The notes beneath the pieces are model-generated. The model saw only the letters and a list, made by a program, of their open reading frames with translations, was not told the DNA's origin and made no database searches. DNA of 64,000 bases from CALLMM01 sp964429855 (GTDB taxonomy: Bacteria; Armatimonadota; Chthonomonadetes; Chthonomonadales; CAJBBX01): contig CAYSDM010000009.1 in assembly GCA_964429855.1 (NCBI GenBank), positions 1-64,000 on the forward strand. The letters run 5' to 3'. A program made the translations under genes and the position numbers. Positions 32,738 to 41,741 of the stretch are shown here, piece after piece (position 1 is the stretch's first letter; each line of letters starts with the position of its first letter).

Positions 32738-33103
32738 CTAGCCGGGCGTCAGCGTCTCCAGAAAGGCGGATATCCGCTCAACGGGTCTTCCGAGAACCGC
32801 CCGATCCTCCGTCTCCAGAATGGGTCGCTGCACCAGATCGGGATACTGCGCCAGCAGACCTATCAACTCTTCGTCGCTGACCTCCCGCTGATCCAGCCCT
32901 AACTCCCGGTATATCTCTTCGCCGGTGCGGAGTATCTCCTGCGGTCGCGCTCCCATCTTATTCAGAAGCCGCGTCAGAGTCTCGCGATCCAGCGGCTGAA
33001 CGTAGTAGTCTATGCGTTCAAGGTCTATGCCGCGCGCTTGCAGCTGGGCGACCGCTTCGCGGCACTTACTGCAGGTCGGCTTTTCGTAGAGGGTAATCTG
33101 CAT
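32738..33103 (-). CDS. ArsC/Spx-family thioredoxin-fold protein
   Basis: A 121-residue protein of the ArsC glutaredoxin-linked family. The redox CXXC (C11-S-K-C14) follows the first strand (MQITLYEKPTCSKCREAV). Later features are YYVQPLDRETLTRLLNKMGARPQEILRTGE and RPILETEDRAVLGRPVERI, the family's RP-containing loop. True arsenate reductases of this type use one Cys and three Arg. No arsenic genes are nearby, so it may be a YffB- or Spx-like protein. AGGAG precedes the ATG. Confidence 0.85.
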   Translation of the reverse strand: MQITLYEKPTCSKCREAVAQLQARGIDLERIDYYVQPLDRETLTRLLNKMGARPQEILRTGEEIYRELGLDQREVSDEELIGLLAQYPDLVQRPILETEDRAVLGRPVERISAFLETLTPG

Positions 33104-33170
33104 AAATTGAACTCCTGTCAGAAGAGCAGCCTTCGCTGATAACTCCCGTCATATCGTCGTGATGCCATCT

Positions 33171-33208
33171 GTCATTGCGAGGGAGCGGCAGCGACCGAAG
33201 CAATCTCA
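33171..33208. repeat. Dispersed intergenic repeat (GTCATTGCGAGGGAGCG type)
   Basis: GTCATTGCGAGGGAGCGGCA followed by GCGACCGAAGCAATCTC. Closely similar sequences are common dispersed intergenic repeats in many bacterial genomes. It lies in the 209-bp gap between the ArsC-like gene and the isomerase-like gene. Confidence 0.6.
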
Positions 33209-33312
33209 TCTCTAATATACGCCTTCCAGCGTAAATGTCCTGGCTTCGGGCGGAAGGAGGCGTTTTGCGGCAGCGCGAAAAAGAGAGAAAAGATCGGTCA
33301 AGGAGCGGCAAT

Positions 33313-34821
33313 ATGACGGCGGACAGACCTCTCTGCAAAATCGGACTGTTTAGCATCGGGCTGGCAGCCTACTGGCCCCAGTTTGACGGTCTGCGCGAAC
33401 GTCTGGCGGGATACGGGCAGTTTGTCGGAGAGCGGATGCGCGCGCTCGGCGCAGAGGTGGCGGATGTGGGCATGGTGGATGACCAGCCGACAGCGGCGGC
33501 GGCAGGCGAGCATTTTATTCGCGAGAACGTGGATATGGTCGTCTGCTATGTAACGACCTACTCCACCTCCAGCCAGGTGCTTCCGGCGGTGCAGCGGGTG
33601 AAGCGTCCCGTGCTGATCCTCAATCTTCAGCCGACCGCGCGGCTCGATTACGGGCAGACGGGAACCGGCGAATGGCTGGCGAACTGTCAGGCGTGCTGCG
33701 TGCCGGAGATCGCCTGCGCCTTTGAACGCTGCGGCATCGCCTTTCATACGGTAACGGGACTGCTGGGGCTGGACAGACAGACTCCCGGAGCCGTCGCTAA
33801 CGAGGTGACCGCCGATCACCCGGCGGCGATTCGCGCCTGGCGAGAGATCGCGGACTGGGTGCGCGCCGTCGTCGTACAGCGCGCGCTGACCCGCAGCCGG
33901 ATCGGATTTCTGGGACACACCTATCCCGGCATGCTCGATATGTACAGCGACTATACGCAGGTCTCCGGGCAGTTTGGCGCGCACATCGAGGTGCTGGAGA
34001 TGGACGATCTGGAGGCGCGTGTCGAGGCGGTGACCGAAGCGGAGATTGTTCGTAAACGGGACGAGGCGCTGGCGATGTTTACGGTGAGCGAGGACAACCC
34101 GCGCGATCCCATTGCGCGCAAGCCGAAGCCCGAGGAGATGGAGTGGGCGTGCCGGGTTGGAGCCGGACTGGACCGGCTGGCGGCGGATTTCGATCTGCAC
34201 GGATTAGCCTACTATCATCGGGGCGTGGACGGCAATGCGTATGAGCGCATCGCCGCTGGAATGATTCTGGGCTGTTCCCTGCTGACCGGACGCGGAGTTC
34301 CCTGCAGCGGCGAGGGAGACCTGAAGAACTGCCTGGCGATGAAGGTGATGGACACTCTCGGCGCGGGCGGCAGCTATACCGAGCTCTATGCCATGGACTT
34401 TGACGACAGCATTCTGCTGATGGGACATGATGGGCCGTTTCATCCGGGAATCGCGCAGGGAAAGCCGGTTCTGCGCGGGCTGGGTCTCTATCATGGCAAG
34501 CGGGGCTACGGTGTCTCGGTCGAGGCGCAGGTTCGCAACGGCCCGGTGACAATCCTCGGACTGACGCAGACCCGCGAGGGGCGGCTGAAGTGGCTCTGCG
34601 CGGAGGGCTGGTCGCTGCCGGGAGAGATACTGCGAATCGGCAACACCAATTCGCGCCTTCGATTTTCCGCGCAACCGGACGATCCGTTCGATGTGGCGGA
34701 CTGGATGAATCGCTGGGCGTCGCTGGGACCGACGCATCACGTGGCGCTGGGCGTGGGGCATCAGATCGGCGCGATTGAGCGGCTGGCGGCGATTCTGGGA
34801 ATGGAATGCGTTAAAGTGTGA
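33313..34821 (+). CDS. L-arabinose/L-fucose isomerase-like protein
   Basis: A 502-residue protein of the AraA/FucI fold. Characteristic parts are KIGLFSIGLAAYWPQFDGL, DMVVCYVTTYSTSSQVLPAVQRV, GFLGHTYPGMLDMYSDYTQV and GLDRLAADFDLHGLAYYHRG. The metal-ligand region covers GVPCSGEGDLKNCLAMKVMD with the Glu, and further His residues lie in LLMGHDGPFHPG and near the C-terminus in GPTHHVALGVGH. I chose the ATG at 33313 because AAGGAG lies 7 nt upstream; 26 residues further upstream are open but carry no family pattern. It probably isomerises an aldose to a ketose. It converges on, and overlaps by 11 bp, the polyol dehydrogenase-like gene. Confidence 0.85.
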   Translation: MTADRPLCKIGLFSIGLAAYWPQFDGLRERLAGYGQFVGERMRALGAEVADVGMVDDQPTAAAAGEHFIRENVDMVVCYVTTYSTSSQVLPAVQRVKRPVLILNLQPTARLDYGQTGTGEWLANCQACCVPEIACAFERCGIAFHTVTGLLGLDRQTPGAVANEVTADHPAAIRAWREIADWVRAVVVQRALTRSRIGFLGHTYPGMLDMYSDYTQVSGQFGAHIEVLEMDDLEARVEAVTEAEIVRKRDEALAMFTVSEDNPRDPIARKPKPEEMEWACRVGAGLDRLAADFDLHGLAYYHRGVDGNAYERIAAGMILGCSLLTGRGVPCSGEGDLKNCLAMKVMDTLGAGGSYTELYAMDFDDSILLMGHDGPFHPGIAQGKPVLRGLGLYHGKRGYGVSVEAQVRNGPVTILGLTQTREGRLKWLCAEGWSLPGEILRIGNTNSRLRFSAQPDDPFDVADWMNRWASLGPTHHVALGVGHQIGAIERLAAILGMECVKV

Positions 34822-36319
34822 GGGGCGGCGGCACCGCCTCTTGCAGCCAATCGGTCAAGGTGGCGCGCGCGCCCTGCGTGTAGAGGGACTGCAGCGCCTG
34901 CTGTATCTGCGTCACGCAGACCTCTGAATCCGCCATCGCCCCGAACAGTTCCCGGATCGCGAGCGCAGGCTCCGGGCTATGAGACGGGTCCTGCGCAATG
35001 GCGCGCGCAGCCGATTGCAGGCGCGGGGCGACCTCCGCAGAGTCGATGATCGGGATCGGCTGTCCCTGTTCGTCTGTACCGGAGAGATAGCGCAGCCAGC
35101 CCGCCACCGCCAGACACATCAGGCGGGTTTTACCGCCTGTTTTCAGCCGTTCGATGAGCGCGGGCACGAGGAACTTCGGCATCCGGGAGCTTCCCTCCAT
35201 GCAGATTCGCGCCGTCGTGTCGCCGATCTTCGGGTTGGCAAACCGCTCCAGCAGCCTCTTCCGATAGGCGGTAAACTCCATGCCGGGAACCGGAACCAGA
35301 GTCGGAACGATCTCCTCCATCAGTTCCCAGATATATCGCTGAAACAGCGGATCGCCCATGATCCGGTCAATCAGCCGGTAGCCGTCCAGATAGCCCGGAT
35401 AGCCCATCGCGGCGTGGCTGGCGTTGAGCAGTCGAATCTTTGCCATCTCGTAAGGGTGCACATTGTCAGTCATCCGCACGCCGACCCGTTCCCAGTCCGG
35501 GCGTCCGTTGCAGAAGCGGTCTTCGACCACCCACTGCCGGAAATCCTCGCACCCGACGGGGCAGGCGTCCTCCAGACCGCACCGATCCCGCACCAACTGC
35601 CGAACCTCCTCCGTCGTCGCCGGAGTGATTCGATCCACCATCGAGCATGGGAAGGCGACTTCCGAAGCGATCCAGTCTGCCAGCGCGGGATCGCGCCGCT
35701 CCGCAATCGCCTGAACGATTCGGGCGGTGATATGTCCATTGCCCTGAAGGTTGTCGCAGGAGAGGATGGTGAAGGGAGCCGCGCCGTTCTGACGGCGGCG
35801 CGCCAGCGCCTCGACCAGCAAGCCAAACGCGCTGAAGGGGCGTTCAGGAGTCGCCCGGTCAGGAGCGAGATCGGGATGGTCGAGGTTCGGTTCGCCGGTT
35901 GCCGGGTGGTAGGGATAGCCGCCCTCCGTGATGGTCAACGTCACGATTCGCACGGAGGGATGCGCCATCTTTCGCAGGATCATGTCCGGGTCATCCCATC
36001 CCGCCAGATACTCCGGCATGATCCCGATCACGCGAAAACTCTCCGCCTCCGCGCTGCGTTCCACCACCGTATAGAGGTTATCCTGCGGAACGAGCGCCTC
36101 CAGCATCTCCCGATTCTCCCGGATTTCGACGCCGCATATCCCCCACTCGCCGCTTTGCGACTGTTCCTGCAGATCGTCGAGATAGACCGCCTGATGCGCC
36201 CGGTGGAAGTGGCCGACCCCGATATGCAGAATGTTGGTTCTCAGACGGCTGCGATCATAGACGGGACAGCGAACGGTCTGCGGAAGCCGGTTCCGCGTGC
36301 TCATTCTGAGGCGATCCAT
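34811..36319 (-). CDS. Mannitol dehydrogenase-family polyol/hexuronate dehydrogenase
   Basis: A 502-residue long-chain dehydrogenase. The Rossmann start is ILHIGVGHFHRAHQAVYLDDL. Then come TEGGYPYHPATGEPNLDHPD, FTILSCDNLQGNGHITARIV, FPCSMVDRITPATT and the catalytic-lysine helix segment EMAKIRLLNASHAAMGYPG, matching UxuB, MtlK and related proteins. It would interconvert a polyol or aldonate with its keto form using NAD. The ATG at 36319 has AAGGAAGGG upstream. The coding start lies 65 nt inside the 3' end of nuoN, an unusually long same-strand overlap. With the neighbouring isomerase-like gene it suggests sugar catabolism. Confidence 0.92.
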   Translation of the reverse strand: MDRLRMSTRNRLPQTVRCPVYDRSRLRTNILHIGVGHFHRAHQAVYLDDLQEQSQSGEWGICGVEIRENREMLEALVPQDNLYTVVERSAEAESFRVIGIMPEYLAGWDDPDMILRKMAHPSVRIVTLTITEGGYPYHPATGEPNLDHPDLAPDRATPERPFSAFGLLVEALARRRQNGAAPFTILSCDNLQGNGHITARIVQAIAERRDPALADWIASEVAFPCSMVDRITPATTEEVRQLVRDRCGLEDACPVGCEDFRQWVVEDRFCNGRPDWERVGVRMTDNVHPYEMAKIRLLNASHAAMGYPGYLDGYRLIDRIMGDPLFQRYIWELMEEIVPTLVPVPGMEFTAYRKRLLERFANPKIGDTTARICMEGSSRMPKFLVPALIERLKTGGKTRLMCLAVAGWLRYLSGTDEQGQPIPIIDSAEVAPRLQSAARAIAQDPSHSPEPALAIRELFGAMADSEVCVTQIQQALQSLYTQGARATLTDWLQEAVPPPLTL

Positions 36320-37823
36320 GCTTGCCCTTCCTTCGAGCCGATTCGTGCGACAGAACGCTGGAAGCCGTCGCCGGGGTTCCCAGGATTCCCCGCGCCGCCT
36401 CTTCTCCCAGCGTAATCCAGGGGCGGGGATAGATGCCGATCACCAGCGTTCCGAGAGTGCAGAGAGTCAGCGCCAGCCCGATAGGGCGGGAGACAGGCAT
36501 CCTGCGGTCATCCTGCGGGTCGTTGATGTAGACCTGCCGCGCCACCATCAGATAGTAGTAGAGCGCGATCACGCTGGTCAGCGCGCCGATCAGCACCAGT
36601 ATCTGCTGTCCTCCCTGCCAGCCGGCGGCGAAGAGGTAGAGCTTGCCGACGAATCCCGCCAGCGGCGGGATTCCGCCCAGCGAAAACAGCACAACCAGCG
36701 CGGCGAAAGCCAGCATTGGCGAGCGGCGGTGCAGCCCGCGCAGCGCGGCGATGCTGTCCGAGCCGGTTGCGTTGATGATGACCTGCGCCAGCAAAAAGCC
36801 GCCCACGTTGGTGAAGGCGTAGAGGAAGAGATAGAACAGCGTCGCGCTGACGCTCATGCTGCGACCGTCTCCGGTCGCGCCCGCCACCGCCACCAGCACA
36901 TAGCCCGCCTGCGCGATCCCGGAATAGGCGAGCAGGCGTTTCAGGCTGGTCTGCACGAGAGCGACCAGGTTGCCGACCACCATTGAGAGCGCCGCCAGCG
37001 CGATAATCAGCATTCCCCAGGTCTCGCTCGATCCGCCCAGTCCCAGCAGCAGAAAGCGCAGCAGTCCGGCGAATCCCCCCGCTTTGGAGGCGGTCGAGAG
37101 GAAAGCGGTAACGGTCGCAGGCGCGCCCTCGTAGACATCGGGCGCCCACAGATGAAACGGCGTGGCGGCGATTTTGAAGGCGAATCCGCCGATCACAAAC
37201 GCCAGCCCCAGCCAGAGCGCGACCCGGGTCTCCCCGGAGATCGCCGCCAGCTTCACCGACATCTGATCGAACTGTGTGCTGCCCAGAACGCCGTAGAGGA
37301 TGCTGATTCCGTAGAGCAGCACGGCAGAGGTGACCGCGCTGAGAATCAGCATCTTGAGCGCGGCTTCCGCCGAACGCTTCTCCCGTTTGGCGAAGCCGAC
37401 CAGCGCAAAGAGACAGAGCGTGGAGAGTTCCAGCCCGATGTAGAGAGCCAGCAGTCCGCCGGACGCGCCCATCAGCATCAGTCCGAGCGTGCTCAGGCAT
37501 AGCAGCGCGTAGTACTCCCCGGAGAACCCCAGCCGCTTCTCCTCCGAAACGGAGCCGAAGCAGACCACCGCCAGCGTAACCAGAAAGACGGTGTTGAAGG
37601 CGCGGGAGTAGCTGTCAAACCGCAGAATGCCCTCCCAGGGAGCACTGTAAGGGGAGGTTGCGTCCAGCGTCAGCACGATCAACGCCGCCGTCGCTGTCAG
37701 CCAGCCCAGAATCGACGCGCGGCGGATAGCCGGTATGGTGTCCAGGATGGCAACGACCAGCGCGAAAACGACCAGCAGCATATAGGGGATCAGAGGTTGA
37801 TAGGTATCAATATAGTTGGTCAT
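36255..37823 (-). CDS. nuoN: NADH-quinone oxidoreductase subunit N
   Basis: A 522-residue antiporter-like proton-pumping subunit with about 14 membrane helices. Conserved features include the glutamate in LLALYIGLELSTLCLFALVGF, the TM7-8 lysines around VIGGFAFKIAATPFHLWAPDVYEGAP and the SLGGIPPLAGFVGKLYLF loop. The C-terminus has about 30 extra polar residues (SHESARRKGKHGSPQNEHAE...) beyond the last helix, which read into the next gene. It is the last gene of the nuo operon, 5 nt after nuoM. Confidence 0.96.
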   Translation of the reverse strand: MTNYIDTYQPLIPYMLLVVFALVVAILDTIPAIRRASILGWLTATAALIVLTLDATSPYSAPWEGILRFDSYSRAFNTVFLVTLAVVCFGSVSEEKRLGFSGEYYALLCLSTLGLMLMGASGGLLALYIGLELSTLCLFALVGFAKREKRSAEAALKMLILSAVTSAVLLYGISILYGVLGSTQFDQMSVKLAAISGETRVALWLGLAFVIGGFAFKIAATPFHLWAPDVYEGAPATVTAFLSTASKAGGFAGLLRFLLLGLGGSSETWGMLIIALAALSMVVGNLVALVQTSLKRLLAYSGIAQAGYVLVAVAGATGDGRSMSVSATLFYLFLYAFTNVGGFLLAQVIINATGSDSIAALRGLHRRSPMLAFAALVVLFSLGGIPPLAGFVGKLYLFAAGWQGGQQILVLIGALTSVIALYYYLMVARQVYINDPQDDRRMPVSRPIGLALTLCTLGTLVIGIYPRPWITLGEEAARGILGTPATASSVLSHESARRKGKHGSPQNEHAEPASADRSLSRL

Positions 37824-37828
37824 AGCCT

Positions 37829-39400
37829 CTACTCGGCAAGGGATGACGGCATAGCGCTGCTCGGAACAGTCAGCGGCGAGGCATTGAATGGCGCGCCTTC
37901 CGCGCTAAAGTGGTTGGCGGCATGCGTCTGATGAATGCCGGGAATCGTGTGCAGACCGACATCAATCAGATCCACCAGCGGGCGTGGGTAGACGCCGACC
38001 GCAATCAGCGTGACCGCCAGCCCGGAGATCGCGACCCACTCGGTGGTGCGCGCATCGTTCAGGTGGGGATAGTCCTGTTCCCGGAACCCGCCCAGGAAGA
38101 TCTTCTGCACCATCCGCAGCACATAGACCGCCGTCAGAACGATCCCGATCACCGACAGCAGCGCCAGCGCGGGATAGCGCAGCCACATTCCATAGAAGCA
38201 GAGAAACTCTGCGATGAAGCCGCTGGTCGCCGGCAGTCCGAAGGAGGCCAGTCCTCCGATGGTCATGCAGACGGCGATTCCCGGCATCCGTCGCGCGAAG
38301 CCGCCCATCGCGGCGATGATGCGCGTGTGCGCCCGCTCATAGACCAGCCCGACCACCGCAAAGAAGAGTCCGGTCATGACCCCGTGCGAGAACATCTGCA
38401 TCACGGAGCCGTTGACGCCGATGGGATTGAGCGAAGCCAGCCCCAGCATGACGACGCCCATATGCGAGACGCTGGAGTAGGCGATGATATACTTCAGGTC
38501 GGTCTGTCCCATCGCCGAGAAAGCCCCGTAGAGGATGTTGATCGTCGCGATAACCGCCATCAGGAACGACCAGTCCATCGCTCCCTCCGGCAGCAGCCCC
38601 ACCCCCAGCCGCAGCACGCCGTAAGCCCCCAGCTTCATCAGCACGCCCGCGTGCAGCATGGAGACGGCGGTCGGCGCGGAGGCGTGTCCGTCCGGCGACC
38701 AGGTATGCAGGGGCCAGATGCCCGCCAGGATCCCGAAACCGACGTAGATGCAGAAAAACACCCAGCGCTGAAACTCCGCGCCGTAGCTGTTTTTCGCCAG
38801 ATCATCCAGATCGAAGGAGCGGGGCGACCCCTGAAAGTAGAACGCGAGGATCGCGACCAGAATAAACGCGCTCCCGCCGAGAAGCATCAGCGTCAGCTTC
38901 ATCGCGGAGTACTCCTTCGACCGCTCGCGGGTGCTGGTTCCCCATACCCCGATCAGCAGGTACATCGGCAGGACGGCGATCTCATAAAACAGGAACAGAA
39001 AGAAGAGATCGCGCGCGGCAAAGACGCCGAAAACGCCGCTGACCAGCAGCAGCAGGAGCGCGAGAAACTCCTTGGTGCGGTCCTGACGAGTCCAGGAGGC
39101 AAACACCCCGCCGGTGATGATGAGCGCGGTCAGCAGGATCATTGCCAGGCTGATGCCGTCCGCCGCCACATGGTAGCGAATGCCCAGACTGGGAACCCAG
39201 GGGATGTCCTGCGCGAACTGAAATCCTCCGCGCGTTCGGTCATACGCCAGGCAGAGCCAGAGGGAGGGAGGCAGAGTCAGCCCCGCGCCGATCAGCGCGA
39301 CCAGCCGGATCGCCAGCCCCTGTGAAGCGGGAAGGAGGAGCAGAACCGCCGCCGCAACCAGCGGAGAGAGAATGACAAAGGTTAGCAGGTAGTCGGTCAT
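37829..39400 (-). CDS. nuoM: NADH-quinone oxidoreductase subunit M
   Basis: A 523-residue proton-pumping subunit with about 14 helices. Hallmarks are FLFLFYEIAVLPMYLLIGVWG with the key glutamate, VGFGILAGIWPLHTWSPDGHASAPTAVSMLHAGVLMKLGAYG with the Lys and His residues, and IIAYSSVSHMGVVMLG. It starts at an ATG overlapping the nuoL stop by 4 nt. The final 35 residues form a tail that contains SAEGAPFN, encoded by a short repeat also present in nuoL. Confidence 0.97.
   Translation of the reverse strand: MTDYLLTFVILSPLVAAAVLLLLPASQGLAIRLVALIGAGLTLPPSLWLCLAYDRTRGGFQFAQDIPWVPSLGIRYHVAADGISLAMILLTALIITGGVFASWTRQDRTKEFLALLLLLVSGVFGVFAARDLFFLFLFYEIAVLPMYLLIGVWGTSTRERSKEYSAMKLTLMLLGGSAFILVAILAFYFQGSPRSFDLDDLAKNSYGAEFQRWVFFCIYVGFGILAGIWPLHTWSPDGHASAPTAVSMLHAGVLMKLGAYGVLRLGVGLLPEGAMDWSFLMAVIATINILYGAFSAMGQTDLKYIIAYSSVSHMGVVMLGLASLNPIGVNGSVMQMFSHGVMTGLFFAVVGLVYERAHTRIIAAMGGFARRMPGIAVCMTIGGLASFGLPATSGFIAEFLCFYGMWLRYPALALLSVIGIVLTAVYVLRMVQKIFLGGFREQDYPHLNDARTTEWVAISGLAVTLIAVGVYPRPLVDLIDVGLHTIPGIHQTHAANHFSAEGAPFNASPLTVPSSAMPSSLAE
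37883..37910 (-). repeat. GGCGCGCC-centred short repeat, copy in nuoM
   Basis: On the minus strand TTTAGCGCGGAAGG then CGCGCCATTCAAT. It encodes SAEGAPFN in the nuoM C-terminal tail. It matches the copies at 39451-39478 (nuoL) and 49861-49888 (downstream of ftsK). Confidence 0.7.
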
Positions 39401-41418
39401 CGTTGTCCCGTGTCGAAGTGGGTTGTGTGCAAACGGGCGTCTGTTGTGTGATTGAAAGGCGCGCCTTCCGCGCTGATAACGGTGGAAGACGACGAGTAGG
39501 AGCGCGCCTCATTGGGAGTGCGGTTATGGAACAGGAGCAGCACCAGCGCAGCGATCACCAGCGCCAGCAGCGCGGCGGCGGTGTAGGTCTGCGCCTGCCC
39601 GTTAGAAGCGCGACGCAGTTCCCGACCGCCCAGATAGCAGACCCATCCGGTCAGGTTCACCGCGCCGTCTATCACGGTGCGGTCGAACCAGGCGACAAAT
39701 TTCCCCAACGCCAGCATACTGCTTGCGACGCCCCGGCTCCAGAAGGCATCCATGTACCAGAGATTGGCAAAGAGGGCGTATCCGGGAATCCGCTCCACCG
39801 GGTCCGCCTGCGCGGAGGGAGCGCGGTAGAGGATATATCCCAGCCCGATTCCGCCGACCGCCGTCAGGATGGTTACGGCAACCAGCCACAGGTGCATCGG
39901 TTCTGCATGCGCCGGTGCGCCGTGCAGGAAGTGCGTGAAACGGTGTCCCATATGCAGCCAGGCTCCCAGCGCGATGGAGGGTATCGCCAGCGCGATGAGC
40001 GGAATGGTCATCACCGCCGGAGATTCGTGGGTGTGTTCGGCGTCGCCGGAGCGCGGGCTTCCGGCAAAAGCCAGCATCCACATCCGCGTGGAGTAGAAGG
40101 CGGTCAGCCCCGCCACCAGGATCCCGACCGCCAGCCCGAACAGCGCGACCGGACTGCCGTTATCCAGCGCCGCGCCCAGGATCGCATCCTTGCTCCAGAA
40201 GCCGGAAAGCCCTGGAAATCCCGCCAGCGCCAGCACGCCGATGCCGCATGTGACGGCGGTTATCCGCATCCTGCTCCCCAACCCGCCCATTATCCGCAGG
40301 TCGTTGGGATTGGCGGCGTGGTGCATGGCGTGGATCACGGAACCGGCGGCGAGGAAGAGCAGCGCCTTGAACATGGCGTGGGTGACCAGATGAAACATCC
40401 CGGCGTCCAGACTGCCCGCCCCCAATCCCAGCATCATATAGCCCAACTGGCTGATGGTGGAGTACGCCATCACCTTTTTGATGTCTGTCTGCACCAGCGC
40501 GATGGTCGCGGCAATCAGCGCGGTCACCGCGCCGGTCAGCAGAACGATCTCGGTGACGAAGGGGACGGCGGCGAAGACCGGCAGAAGACGCGCCACCATA
40601 TAGACGCCCGCCGCGACCATCGTCGCGGCATGAATCAGGGCAGAGACCGGAGTCGGTCCCTCCATCGCGTCGGGCAGCCAGATGTGCAGGGGGAACTGCG
40701 CCGATTTGCCGACCGCCCCACAGAATAGCAGCAGCGGAGCCAGCCAGAGGAAGACCTGCGCGCCTACCAGCGGAACCGTCGTCAATTCGCCCGCCTGCAC
40801 CCGCGCCACCGCCTGCATCGCCGTATCGAACTGAAACGATCCGGCGACCGCCGCCAGCAGCAGCACGCCGAGCAGAAAGCCCACATCGCCGAAACGGGTG
40901 ACCACAAACGCCTTTTTCGCCGCGCTTGCCGCCGAGGGCTTCTGCCACCAGAACCCGATCAGCAGATAGGAGCAGATGCCGACCAGTTCCCAGCAGACGT
41001 AGAGTTGGAAAAGATTGTCGGCGACCACCAGGCCGAGCATGGAGGCGGTAAAGAGTCCCAGGTAGGCGAAGTAGCGCGCAAAGCCGTTCTCACCCTTCAT
41101 ATAGCCGACCGAGTATATCTGCACCAGCAGGCTGACCACGCAGACGACCGCCACCATCATCCACGCCAGCGGATCGAGGTATACGCCCAGGTTTATCTTA
41201 AAATTCGCGCCGATCTTCAGCCACTCAAACGAGAGGCGACCAACCTGCCCGCCTTCCTGCGGAATCCAGCCCAGCGCGGTGATGCCGCTGAGGGCGGTTG
41301 CGGCGATGGTCAGCAGAGGAGCGGCTTTCTCGGCGCGGCGCGTCAGCGCGAGAACTCCCGCCAGAAACGCAGCCAGAACAGGCGCAAGCGGAATAAGCCA
41401 GAGGGGAAGGCTGTTCAT
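39397..41418 (-). CDS. nuoL: NADH-quinone oxidoreductase subunit L
   Basis: A 673-residue subunit, the distal proton pump of complex I. Features: VVCVVSLLVQIYSVGYMKGE, LFQLYVCWELVGICSYLLIGFWW with the conserved Glu, LLLFCGAVGKSAQFPLHIWLPDAMEGPTPVSALIHAATMVAAGVYM with Lys and His residues, and FPGLSGFWSKDAILG. The long lateral helix is expected in the last 80 residues before TM16. The C-terminal tail again carries SAEGAPFN from the repeat. It starts 12 nt after nuoK. Confidence 0.97.
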   Translation of the reverse strand: MNSLPLWLIPLAPVLAAFLAGVLALTRRAEKAAPLLTIAATALSGITALGWIPQEGGQVGRLSFEWLKIGANFKINLGVYLDPLAWMMVAVVCVVSLLVQIYSVGYMKGENGFARYFAYLGLFTASMLGLVVADNLFQLYVCWELVGICSYLLIGFWWQKPSAASAAKKAFVVTRFGDVGFLLGVLLLAAVAGSFQFDTAMQAVARVQAGELTTVPLVGAQVFLWLAPLLLFCGAVGKSAQFPLHIWLPDAMEGPTPVSALIHAATMVAAGVYMVARLLPVFAAVPFVTEIVLLTGAVTALIAATIALVQTDIKKVMAYSTISQLGYMMLGLGAGSLDAGMFHLVTHAMFKALLFLAAGSVIHAMHHAANPNDLRIMGGLGSRMRITAVTCGIGVLALAGFPGLSGFWSKDAILGAALDNGSPVALFGLAVGILVAGLTAFYSTRMWMLAFAGSPRSGDAEHTHESPAVMTIPLIALAIPSIALGAWLHMGHRFTHFLHGAPAHAEPMHLWLVAVTILTAVGGIGLGYILYRAPSAQADPVERIPGYALFANLWYMDAFWSRGVASSMLALGKFVAWFDRTVIDGAVNLTGWVCYLGGRELRRASNGQAQTYTAAALLALVIAALVLLLFHNRTPNEARSYSSSSTVISAEGAPFNHTTDARLHTTHFDTGQR
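39451..39478 (-). repeat. GGCGCGCC-centred short repeat, copy in nuoL
   Basis: On the minus strand TATCAGCGCGGAAGG then CGCGCCTTTCAAT. It encodes ISAEGAPFN near the nuoL C-terminus, in the same reading frame as the nuoM copy. The core GCGCGGAAGGCGCGCC is identical in both. Confidence 0.7.
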
Positions 41419-41430
41419 GGGGGCGGCGTC

Positions 41431-41736
41431 CTATCCTTTCAGGGTACTGATCCGCTCGACTTCAATCACGCCGAAGTTGCGATAGATATTCAGCACGATC
41501 GCCATGCCGACGGCGGTATCCGCCGCCGCAACGGTCAGACCGATCAGCACGAACACCTGCGGCTCTACGGAGGTCGGCTGCAGGAACCGCCAGAACGCGA
41601 GGAAGTTCAGGTTCGCCGCATTCAGCATCAGTTCCACGCCCATCAGAACCGCAATGGCGTTGCGGCGGGTCAGCACTCCGTAGGCTCCAATCGCAAAAAG
41701 CAGCGCGCTGACGACAAGGTAGTGTGTCAGGCTCAT
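41431..41736 (-). CDS. nuoK: NADH-quinone oxidoreductase subunit K
   Basis: A 101-residue, three-helix subunit, full length. The conserved membrane glutamates are in AIAVLMGVELMLNAANLNFLAF and FVLIGLTVAAADTAVGMAIVLNIYR. It follows nuoJ by 5 nt. Confidence 0.97.
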   Translation of the reverse strand: MSLTHYLVVSALLFAIGAYGVLTRRNAIAVLMGVELMLNAANLNFLAFWRFLQPTSVEPQVFVLIGLTVAAADTAVGMAIVLNIYRNFGVIEVERISTLKG

Positions 41737-41741
41737 CTCTT

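Noticed and set aside
31533..32741. A 402-codon plus-strand frame opposite the UroD-like gene
   Set aside because: Composition is that of an antisense frame and it overlaps the end of the HAD gene in another frame.
34979..36415. A 478-codon plus-strand frame opposite the polyol dehydrogenase-like gene
   Set aside because: No family motif. It is Arg/His/Gln-rich as expected for an antisense frame in GC-rich DNA.
37910..39325. A 471-codon plus-strand frame opposite nuoM
   Set aside because: Highly charged shadow of a membrane protein gene; nuoM is unmistakable on the other strand.
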